Source: Anastatus disparis (Eukaryota > Arthropoda > Insecta > Hymenoptera > Eupelmidae). Taken from it: a DNA stretch of 64,000 nucleotides. The DNA is taken from positions 266,501 through 330,500 of the forward strand of contig JAFFSR010000033.1 of NCBI GenBank assembly GCA_017163975.1, in the 5' to 3' direction. The position numbers and the translations under genes are program-made. Of the stretch, positions 55,854 to 64,000 are shown piece by piece; the first letter of the stretch is position 1; each line of letters opens with the position of its first letter. Under the pieces are notes generated by a model. That model was not told the DNA's origin. It ran no database searches and saw only the letters and a program-made list of their open reading frames with translations.

Positions 55854-56291
55854 TTTTTTCTTTTTATTTAAAATAACCTTTCACAAACACAAACTTTCAC
55901 GATTGGTAAAGTTTAGTCCCGATGACTATGTACACTCACGACTCCTCTGACGAAGTATGCTCATCCAGAAACCTTGAGTCCTTTTTAAAGGTAAGTTAAC
56001 AAAAGGAGAGATAGAAAATTCAATTAACTAACCAATAGTAAAACGGAGTGCAAGTTTTTCAGAAAAAGAGAGGTTTTCACGGGTAGGGATGAATTTTTTA
56101 CCTTTTTTAACCTATCAGAATCATTTCTTAGTTTTAACCAATGAGGATTGAGCGATTTCCCATCGTCCAATCTTAAAAAGTTAGAGGGGGAGTGACTATC
56201 ATCTTTTAGTTTAACCAGTGAAAACTGAGCTATTTTCCATCGTCCAATCTTAAAAAAGTAAGAGGGGAATTGCTTGACATAAACTTACGAT

Positions 56292-57291
56292 TTGAAAATT
56301 TTCTATTCTCATTTCCCGATATTAATTCATACTGAAACATCCAACGCTACGAGATGGCTAGAACTCGTGATTACGATATGCTGTTCAAAAATTATATCAT
56401 GCAGTCTGCGGAAGAAGAAAGCATTTTATATATGTGATATTCAAGGATTTCAAAGAATATCAGAGGATTCTTTTATTTTCAAAGAAGTTAGTTTCCTCAA
56501 TTTTAGAAAAACAGCTTTACCTACAGTCTATGTTTTCAAATCTCCAATTACATGGGAGGAACTAAATACAGAAGAAAAATGCATGGCTCAGTGGGTGGAA
56601 AGGTTCCATCACGGTATAGCATGGAATTCCGGAGATATTCCATATCATCGTCTACAACGTGTTTTCCAAATCTGCTCGCAAGGAATCAAAAAATTATTTG
56701 TCAAAGGAGAGCAGAAAGTGCAATGGTTGAAAAATCTTTTACCAAGTGTGTAAGTAAAAATATATTTAAATTTTTTATATTCAAAATAATCATTTTCTTA
56801 ATACTTTTCATACTTTTTTATACTTTTTTATACTTTTTTATCTTTTTTATACTTTTTCATACTTTTTTTATACTTTTTATACTTTTTTTATACTTTTTTT
56901 ATACTTTTTATACTTTTTCATACTTTTCTCATACTTTTTAATACTTTTTTCATACTTTTTAATACTTTTTTTCATACTTTTTAATACTTTTCTTATACTT
57001 TTATATTATAGTTTAATTATTCTGTTTATTTTATTTGCAGGTCAATTTCAAATATTGAAGATTTCGGCTGTCCAGCATTAGAAGGAATAATAGGTGATAA
57101 GCACCACTTCTGCTTGAACCACGTTTTCTGTATAAGAAGAAAAAGACCCGTGTGTGCAGTCAATAATACGATTGCTATACGAGCATGGCTACGAAATTAC
57201 TTAAATATTAATGATAAAGATGAGGTTGATAATTATTTTAAACAAAACAAAAAAATGAAATGTACATGTTTATATTTTGCAAATGAATAAA
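56292..57291 (+). CDS. Polinton-associated DxxGF/KE protein, copy 2, spliced
   Basis: Exon 1 (to 56749) contains CDIQGFQ, FIFKEVSFL, VFKSPITWEEL, FHHGIAWNSGD and LFVKGEQKVQWLKN. A GT-AG intron (56750-57040; GTAAGT ... TTTGCAG) follows. Exon 2 (57041-57291) gives FGCPALEG, DKHHFCLNHVFC, CAVNNTIAIRAWLRNYL and a Cys-containing end. The blocks parallel the single-exon ORF at 43993-44466, so the element carries two paralogues near opposite ends and in opposite orientation. The true start may be later than 56292 or in an upstream exon, because the first ~45 residues do not look conserved. Function unknown. Confidence 0.65.
56750..57040 (+). other. Intron with ATACTTTTT tandem repeats
   Basis: Donor GTAAGT and acceptor TTATTTGCAG. 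Most of the intron (~56800-57005) is a degenerate ~10-bp repeat, ATACTTTTTT with variants CATACTTTTT and AATACTTTTT. Expansion here would lengthen the intron without touching the coding sequence. Confidence 0.8.
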
Positions 57292-57714
57292 ATTTTTAAA
57301 ATTTTTTATTATTATCTTATTAAAATACTATAATAATTGTATTTCTAAAATGAAAAAATAATTGTATTTCTAAAATGAAAAAATAATTGTATTTCTAAAA
57401 TGAAAAAAAATAATTATATGTGATTTTAAAAAATAAAAATTTTATCAATGATTATTATAATTTAATTTAATATTCCCAAAACCAACTACTATTTTTAATT
57501 ATAATAATTTATTTAAGTGAAAAAAAATTTTTTTTATAAAATAGATTATATTACATATATATAGGAAGGCTCATCAAATAAGCGAGATTAAGATTTTATG
57601 AACTATTATTATTTTTTTTTTATTGAATTAAAATTTTTATTACATATTTTTCCGCCAGTTACAAAAATTCTTTTTTATATTTATATAAAAAATACATGTA
57701 CATAAATTTATTTT
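57292..57714. other. AT-rich intergenic stretch in the Polinton
   Basis: Contains three tandem copies of a 23-base unit (AATAATTGTATTTCTAAAAT plus GAA) around 57330-57415. No gene is visible between the converging genes. Confidence 0.5.
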
Positions 57715-59070
57715 TCAATCAAGATATGTGATGTCTTCTGTTATCATGAGTTCACTGCATGACGAAACTGTTCCCTCATCCTCCTGCGTTGATTTAGGGA
57801 ATCTGGTATTCTCATTCTCCTGGTTAGACTTAGGAAGCCTTGTATTCATCACAATCTTTTTCCCTGAATGTTTAAGCTGCAAGATTCGTCTTGCAGGAGG
57901 AGGTCTATTCTCCTGGATAGTAGCGCTGCCATTCTCTTCTGAAAAAAGGAAAAAAAAATTAATTATTTATTTAGATAAAATTATTATTTTCAAAAAAAAA
58001 TTAATATTTTAAACTTTTTTCTTTTTTATTTTTTTTTCAATGAAATATTTTTTGTTTTTTTTTCAACTTACTTGTACCCGAGGGTCCTGGTTGCGGAGAC
58101 TTCTCCCGAAGTTGTGATCCTGAAACAGAAAGAATAAATATTTTAATCTTTTTCTTTTTATATTTTAATGAAATATTTTTTTTTTTAACTTACTTGTGCC
58201 CGAGGGCCCTGGTTGCGGAGACTCCTCCCGAAGTTGTGATCCTGAAACAGAAAAAATAAATATTTTAATCTTTTTTCTTTTATATTTTAATGAAATATTT
58301 TTTGTTTTTTTAACTTACTTGTGCCTGAGGGCCCTGGTTGCGGAGACTTCTCCCGAAGTTGTGATCCTGAAACAGAAAAAATAAATATTTTAATTTTTTT
58401 TTTTATATTTTAATGAAATATTTTTTTGTTTTTTTAACTTACTTGTCCCCGAGGGCCCTGGTTGCGGTGACTTCTCCCGAAGTTGTGATCCTGAAACAGA
58501 AAAAATAAATATTTTAATCTTTTTTCTTTTTATATTTTAATGAAATATTTTTTTCGTTTTTTTTTAACTTACTTGTACCCGAGGGCCCTGGTTGCGGCGA
58601 GTTCTCTCGAAGAGGAGTTCTTACATCCTCGTTGTTGACTCTGGGAACTTTCTTGGGCGTTGCTCTGCATGAAGAGCAACTCGATGACGTTCCACTGGTA
58701 CTCGAACTTGAACTCGAACTCGAGCTCGATGATCTTTTTCTCGAGCGCTTCGGGCTTGCCCTCGGTGTTTCCATATTTTCGAAGCCTTGATATAATTGCT
58801 GCATTGAAGCAGACTGCGGCATCGGTGGCACTAAAAAAAGAAAACAAAAATAATTAATTATTGAAATAATATATAAAAAACTATTAATTATGAAAAAGAA
58901 AAAATTATCAAATATTACTCACACGATGTTATTGCATCCATCGCCCATGTGACGTGATCAAGCATCAACAAGATCAACGAGCCGTTCCTCATTAACCATT
59001 GGATTCTATTCCTCATTATTTTGAGGCTCGCACTAGTTTTGTTTTCTTGATTTTTTTTTCCGTTTGCCAT
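57715..59070 (-). CDS. Polinton cargo gene of seven exons with four tandem copies of a 48-bp exon
   Basis: Exons on the minus strand: 59070-58923 (ATG; MANGKKNQENKTSASL, then a hydrophobic NGSLILLMLDHVTWAM), 58830-58573, 58490-58443, 58366-58319, 58241-58194, 58119-58072 and 57938-57715 (stop TGA). All junctions have GT-AG ends and phase 1, and the summed length is 822 bases, giving 273 residues. Exon 2 has a poly-Ser tract, RSRKR and ends RENSPQPGPSGT. Exons 3-6 each encode a 16-residue unit RSQLREKSPQPGPSGT or a close variant. The last exon is charged (KHSGKKIVMNTRLPKS, ending ITYLD). I do not recognise a family; it looks intrinsically disordered. Confidence 0.75.
58067..58572. repeat. Tandem ~125-bp genomic units each holding one exon and one intron
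   Basis: Unit starts are spaced 122-129 bases apart (exon starts at 58119, 58241, 58366, 58490). Exons are nearly identical; introns share AAAAAATATTTCATTAAAAT and differ mainly in T-run length. Confidence 0.9.
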
Positions 59071-59619
59071 TTTTATTTTTTTAAATACGATTTAAATCGA
59101 AACTTAAATTTTTCAATCTTGCTTTAGGAAGCTTGAGAGACTGAATACTAAACATTGCATGCAGCACAGTATTTATACAAAAAAATTTACAAAAATTACC
59201 TACCTGCAGAAAAATTTTTGACAATCCTCCAAGTATTTTCCACGCCCTCTTTTCTATCTAAAAAGAATGCATTCGCAAAGGGCTTCGTTTTCAAAATTAA
59301 ATGACCGATATATCGTTTTAGGAAAAGAGTAAAAGACCTTTTTTTCTTAAAAAAAAAAGATAAAATAAGATAAGTGGTGACTTTCAAAAATATAAACCTG
59401 TCAAGAAAACCTTTTCTGAAAAGAAAAAAATTCACCAATAACCTTATTTTAACTTAATACATGGATATAGAATGGGCACAATAAAAGTTTCAATTTTGAA
59501 AGAAAAAAGATTGTAAGATTATAAACATGAAAACCAAAACAAAGTTTCTTTTCTCAGTAAGAGAAAACATATTTTTACGAAAAGGAAAAAAAGGTCTCTT
59601 TCCAACAAAATGAAAACAA
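59071..59619. other. Polinton non-coding stretch
   Basis: Upstream region of the exon-repeat gene and beyond; A-rich. Short open frames have no supporting pattern. Confidence 0.45.
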
Positions 59620-60334
59620 GTGACTTTAAATAGTAAAGTAATGTGAAAGTGACCAAAGGGAAAATATCTATCGATCAGAAGCATGTGGGTTAAAGAAACT
59701 GTCATAGAGATGAAAAAGAAAAAACATGCAGTGGTAAAACAATGACGAGACCGAGGGTTTTCTGTGTATACCTGCACTCAAAGACATTAGGCGCCGCATG
59801 TATCCTTCAGCGTTGCGTAAAGCGCCGATTGCATTAAGATTATCAGAACAAGCAGAAAGTGACTTTGAATAGTAAAGTAATGTGAAAGTGACCAAAGGGA
59901 AAATATCTATCGATCAGAAGCATGTGGGTTAAAGAAACTGTCATAGAGATGAAAAAGAAAAAACATGCAGTGGTAAAACAATGACGAGACCGAGGGTTTT
60001 CTGTGTATACCTGCACTCAAAGACATTAGGCGCCGCATGTATCCTTCAGCGTTGCGTAAAGCGCCGATTGCATTAAGATTATCAGAACAAGCAGAAAGTG
60101 ACTTTGAATAGTAAAGTAATGTGAAAGTGACCAAAGGGAAAATATCTATCGATCAGAAGCATGTGGGTTAAAGAAACTGTCATAGAGATGAAAAAGAAAA
60201 AACATGCAGTGGTAAACAATGACGAGACCGAGGTTTTTTTGTGTATACCTGCACTCAAAGACATTAGGCGCCGCATGTATCCTTCAGCGTTGCGTAAAGC
60301 GCCGATTGCATTAAGATTATCGGAGCAATCAGAG
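59620..60334. repeat. Three tandem 239-bp repeats
   Basis: Copies start with GTGACTTTGAATAGTAAAGT at 59620, 59859 and 60098. Copies 1 and 2 look identical apart from their first few bases, and copy 3 carries a few single-base changes. Each has CATTAGGCGCCGCATGTATC and GTAAAGCGCCGATTGCATT. Open frames inside repeat with the unit and are not convincing genes. Confidence 0.92.
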
Positions 60335-60903
60335 TCCATTTTCAGCACACTGATTGCGCCGACTAAGTGGCGCTGCGGGGGAAGCGAAAGGGTCACTAGC
60401 AAACATAAAGTTTTTTCGGCGGATGGAGAGTCTTTTTTTGTAGCGCTGCCCACTATGCATTTTCTTGAACGTTGCACAAAAATTAACCTGTTTTTAGGAG
60501 AGAAGGAAAAGAATGTCCTTTCTGTTAATGCAGTACACTGTGTGTGTTCTTTTTTGAGTCGCAGGTGCATGAAAATAATGAATCATGCAACCTTTAAGAT
60601 ATAATACTGTCTTTATCTTTTTAAAAGAAAATCTTTTTTGAGAAAAAAATTTATTATAAGGGTCAGCTATCTTTTTTCATCTTGTTTAAAAAAAAAAGAG
60701 AACTCTTATTTGTAAAAGATAAGGAAAAATATTCCTTGACCAAAGGAAAAATATCTATCGATCAAAAGAAGGTGGCTTAAAGAAAAAAAAGTCATAGAGA
60801 TGAAAAAAAGGAAAACATGCAATCGTAAACATTAATCTTTCAAAAGAAAAAACATCTTGGGACTCCCTACGGTATGGGGCCACCTACAAATCAAACAAAA
60901 AAA
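60335..60903. other. Polinton right-end stretch, coding status unclear
   Basis: Both strands stay open across part of 60335-60600 (147 codons + and 162 codons -), extending into the 239-bp repeats. Neither frame shows a recognisable motif, so no gene is called. Confidence 0.35.
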
Positions 60904-61255
60904 GGTAACTCTTATGGGTTTATACACATATTGGATTCTAAATCACATGGAGTAGGGAAGGGTGGGCGTGAACAAAATACTGAAATTCAAAAAATCACAC
61001 GGAGAAGGGGATACTCTTATGTGCTTATACACACATCGGATTCTCGATCACACGGAGTAGGGAAGGGTGGGCGTAAATAAAAACCAAAATTCAAAAAATC
61101 ATTCGAAGAAGGGGATACTCTTATGGGCTTATACACACATTACATTCTCAATCACATGGAGCAGGGAAGGGTGGGCGTAAATAAAAACCAAAATTCAAAA
61201 AATCACTCGAAGAAGGGGATACTCTTATGGGCTTATACACACATTACATTCTAGA
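60904..61255. repeat. Subterminal ~105-bp tandem repeats at the Polinton right end
   Basis: Three full units and a partial fourth carry ACTCTTATGGGCTTATACAC, GATTCTCGATCACACGGAGT-type sequence and AGGGAAGGGTGGGCG, with AAAATTCAAAAAATCAC linkers. The last unit runs directly into the TIR (GATCACTTTGAGGAG). Confidence 0.85.
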
Positions 61256-61382
61256 TCACTTTGAGGAGAGAGGGGGTGATCCAGAAGGAACCTGAGCCAG
61301 TATGCCTATAGCTTATCTACTGAAAGAAATTTTTTATTAAAAAAAAGTTAACAGAAAAAAGAATAGCATTATATTGAATAAA

Positions 61383-61717
61383 GATGCATATTGATGATCC
61401 TAGGCGAGTGCGAACTTTTTGGGACGAGCGCAGCGAGGCCTCGAAAGTTGCACGATCGAGGATATTCAATATGCATCTATGGTGAAATATACTATTTTTT
61501 TCCACGAGACCGAGATATTTAAAGTTTTTCAGCAGAGCGAAAAGCGGTCATTTTGCGGCCAAGGACAAAAAATGAAATTTTTCAGTGGTTGTACAAAAAG
61601 AATAGTACATTATTGACCAAGGATGCATATTGATCATTCTCGGCGAGTGCGAACTTTTGGGGCCGAGCGTAGCGAGGCCCCGAAAGTTGCACGAGCTAGG
61701 ATGATCAATATGCATCC
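61383..61717. repeat. Two tandem ~239-bp units each with a ~95-bp palindrome
   Basis: Palindromes at 61383-61477 (GATGCATATTGATGATCC ... GATATTCAATATGCATC) and 61621-61717 (GGATGCATATTGATCATTCT ... ATGCATCC). Both have a centre of the type GAGCGCAGCGAGGCC. Flanking AATATACTATTTTTTT and GGTCATTTTGCGGCC recur at the same distance in both units, so the whole unit is duplicated. Confidence 0.85.
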
Positions 61718-61810
61718 ATGGTCTAATATACTATTTTTTTGTCCCGAGGCCGAGACATTTAAAGTTTTTCCGTAGGACGCAAAATGGTCATTTTGCGGCC
61801 TAGGGCAAAA

Positions 61811-62664
61811 AAAAAAAAATATAATTGCACGTGTGTCATATTAAGAAGAAATTCTCATTAATATAATAGATGTCTGGACTTAGTAATTTTGCAAAACACT
61901 TTTGCTGTCTATGTCACGTTTTGCTGACTTGATTATTTTTTTGTCAGAAGTTTGAATGCAATATGATATTTTAGGGAATACGAGAGCGGATGTACATTCC
62001 TCATGGAAAATATTTTATAGTTAAATAATTGATGATTAATCATTTTATTAATTTTCAAAAAAAAAAAGGAAAAATTTAAATCCAAAGAAATTTTATGAAA
62101 TATTTATAGCACTGAAGAGCCCTCTTACTAACGAAAGGGTAATTCTAAGTTAAAGATTTCAAAACAGCAATTATGTGAAATGTTATATTATACAAGCAAC
62201 AAGAAATTACATTGAAAACTATAAGATAATGGTATAATTCGGTATAAATGTATGCAAATTCAAAGAGAAATAACATGGATGTATCGAAGACAAGCGATTG
62301 ACATTTTTATATAATTAGTAGAAGAATTTTCTATTGTTATTTATGGTCAAATACAAAAATATGTAAATATCAATAAGAGGATTTATAAAATATTGTAAAG
62401 GTTGATATAAACACTGACGTATCCGTGCAGTGTACACACACGTATATACAATTTTTAGCATTATTTCAATAATTTATTTTACATTTTATAGAATATTTTA
62501 TGTTTTTAATATTATCTATTCTATGAATTTTGATCACTATATATGTTATTAAATTATGGAAAATAAAATAACAAGTTTTTTAATTTGAATCTATTCTATT
62601 CCCTAAAGGTGTTTAAAAAAATTATCTATAATCAAATATACACGCACATATATATTAGTCATAT
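61811..62664. other. AT-rich non-coding stretch
   Basis: No gene or repeat pair supported. Confidence 0.5.
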
Positions 62665-62819
62665 ACCCAACTTGGGCGTACGAAGGATTTATGTGAGCGA
62701 GACTAATGTTTTTGGCATGAGCAGTAGTCGGTCGAGGGCTTTAACCCGAGACTAACTGTATTCAAGCTATAAAACATTAGTCGAGGTCATATGTATCCTT
62801 CATTAACTCAACGTTGGGT
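62665..62819. repeat. 155-bp hairpin (copy 2 of a dispersed family)
   Basis: Arms ACCCAACTTGGGCGTACGAA and its imperfect complement ending GTTGGGT enclose a GTCGAGGGCTTTAACCCGAG centre. The flanks (ATATTAGTCATATA; AGATGATTTTATGTTATTG) match those of the hairpin at 35824-35987. Confidence 0.75.
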
Positions 62820-62879
62820 AGATGATTTTATGTTATTGTAGGTGCTATGAGTACACCTTCCCTAGCTATAGCTGACTTT

Positions 62880-63222
62880 TCATAAATATTTGTTAATAAT
62901 ATTTGAGTTGATTATGTGTAAAGCCCGTTATTATTAAGGACCAAATGCCTTAACATTCGGGGCTTTGCACTGGGTTAATAGGATAAGGATGTGGGATCTT
63001 GGATTGGCTCCTTATTGATTAATTAAATCCAATAAATTCACAATATAATATACGACAGTAATCTAGCGCTTAACAAAGAATTACTTGCTTGTAGCACGTG
63101 CTAGGCCTTTCGCCACTTGTGCTACGAGCAAGCGTGTCTCGATGCTGAGAGAGCTAATCCAAGAGTGACGAGAGTCACAAGCTCCTCGCACTGCCTGCAT
63201 CAGCTCTCCTAGGTCTCTTTCC
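62880..63222. other. Unassigned GC-moderate stretch
   Basis: Includes TGTAAAGCCCGTTATTATTA near 62919, which could be an LTR-like start, and a near-palindrome TGCTTGTAGCACGTGC...GTGCTACGAGCAAGC at ~63088-63134. Neither can be assigned to an element from this window. Confidence 0.3.
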
Positions 63223-63224
63223 CA

Positions 63225-63914
63225 CTCTTCTAACTTACTAGGAGAGTATCACAACTCCGGATCACGGATTTTGCTCAAACTGTGTAATAAGTTTCCAAAT
63301 GTCAAAATATGAAAGGAAACAGAATTTTAGACACCAACGCTCAATATTTCCCTAGTTATAGACAATTATAGAAAATCACTAAAAAAGTTACTAGATTTTT
63401 AAACGCATATAGTTCTTTAGAATTGATAGCTAGAAGCTTGGAACTTTTTTAAAATGAAAGCTGAACCCAAATCCTTTCGAATTCGTAGTTATAGCATGTC
63501 AAAATATTATTTTTTTCTCAAAGTTATAGCGTAATAAACATTAGACCCAATTTCAGCTTTTTTTATTAATTAATGTTTTAAAAAGAAAAATCAGGTCCAA
63601 TGTTTATCACGCTATAACTTTGTGAAAAAATAATATTTTGACATGCTTTAACTACTATTTCGGAAGGATTTGAGCTCAGCTTTCATTTAAAAAAAGTTTC
63701 AAGCTTCTAGCTATCAATGCTAAGGAACTATATGCGTTTAAAAATCTAGTAACTTTTTTAGTGATTTTCTTTAATTGCCCATAACTAGGGAAATATTGAG
63801 CGTTGGTGTCTAAAATTCTATTTCTTTTCATATTTTGACATTTGGAAACTTATCACAAAGTTTGAGCAAAATCCGTGATTCGGAGATGTGATACTCTCCT
63901 AGTTAGTAGAAGAG
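63225..63914. mobile_element. 690-bp foldback element
   Basis: CTCTTCTAACTTACTAGGAG at the left pairs with CTCCTAGTTAGTAGAAGAG at the right. Arms of about 330 bases each (for example CACCAACGCTCAATATTTCC, CGCATATAGTTC) meet near 63570. No ORF. Target duplication not evident. Confidence 0.8.
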
Positions 63915-64000
63915 AGGCGTGTACATACATACGCGCGCTTGCATGTTCAACCACTTTGATCTTTTTGGTGTTTGCGCGCGCAGTTTTTAGTATCGTGCAG

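Larger units (their letters stand above)
43815..61321. mobile_element. Polinton/Maverick, 17.5 kb, TSD GAAAGA
   Basis: The terminal inverted repeat AGTAGATAAGCTATAGGCAT continues for 68 bases with one mismatch (43815-43882 and 61254-61321). The ends read AG...CT as in other Polintons, and GAAAGA flanks both sides (43809-43814, 61322-61327). Between them lies the full Polinton core: capsid proteins, protease, packaging ATPase, integrase and DNA polymerase B. The TIR is short for the family. The right ~2.2 kb is filled with tandem repeats and the left TIR is followed by a partial inverted copy of itself (about 43925-43964). Confidence 0.96.

Noticed and set aside
58569..58847. Minus frame overlapping exon 2 of the exon-repeat gene
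   Set aside because: Another frame of the same exon; the chosen frame gives consistent phase-1 junctions through all seven exons.
59668..60134. Two identical 75-codon minus frames
   Set aside because: Identical because they lie in identical 239-bp repeat copies; no independent coding evidence.
60082..60604. Opposing frames of 162 (-) and 147 (+) codons at the Polinton right end
   Set aside because: Both extend into the 239-bp repeats, neither has a recognisable motif, and they overlap antisense; coding cannot be decided.
62919..63222. A solo LTR starting TGTAAAGCCCG
   Set aside because: No partner LTR, CA end or target duplication found in the window.

Overview
The window is AT-rich eukaryotic DNA made almost entirely of transposable elements. 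I recognise no host gene, rRNA, tRNA or CRISPR. GT-AG introns, a Polinton/Maverick, Gypsy retroelements with envelope genes, Helitrons and a chuvirus-type glycoprotein carried by a retroelement point to an arthropod, most likely an insect (an ant or other hymenopteran is a guess).

Layout. 1-1.9 kb: end of a decayed Gypsy element (integrase tail, then a broken chuvirus-type glycoprotein). 3.0-5.7 kb: foldback element with ~529-bp inverted arms and a second hairpin inside. 6.3-8.6 kb: a pyrimidine-rich satellite and a 36-37-bp minisatellite. 8.7-13.1 kb: decayed minus-strand Helitron Rep/helicase, split by a 1.18-kb TIR transposon (TSD TAG) and a 227-bp MITE (TSD TTAAA). 14.1-14.8 kb: a TA-flanked MITE.

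17.55-43.58 kb is a nested stack. An old ~4.8-kb foldback element took an 8-bp-TSD MITE in its left arm and, in its right arm, a Gypsy retrotransposon (21449-42620, minus strand, LTRs of 825 and 827 bp, TSD CATA). The Gypsy element carries two paralogous coiled-coil ORFs, gag, protease, RT/RNase H, a broken integrase, two tandem paralogous env-like genes and Cys-rich accessory ORFs. Its 5' leader is swollen by further insertions, including a second Helitron helicase.

43.815-61.321 kb is a near-complete Polinton with a 6-bp TSD (GAAAGA) and 68-bp TIRs beginning AG and ending CT. It encodes a major capsid protein, minor capsid (penton), PLA2-like/hydrophobic/adenain-like protease polyprotein, packaging ATPase, a conserved structural-type protein, a fibre-like protein, retroviral-type integrase with chromodomain, a putative ssDNA-binding protein and protein-primed DNA polymerase B. 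It also has two paralogous small proteins near its two ends and a seven-exon cargo gene in which one 48-bp exon is present four times in tandem. Morphogenesis genes and replication/integration genes sit together, as in virus-like Polintons. Most of its reading-frame breaks lie in short homopolymers, so several may be assembly errors rather than decay.

61.3-64 kb: tandem palindromic repeats, a hairpin related to one at 35.8 kb, and a 690-bp foldback.

All family assignments come from motifs read by eye; no database search was possible.
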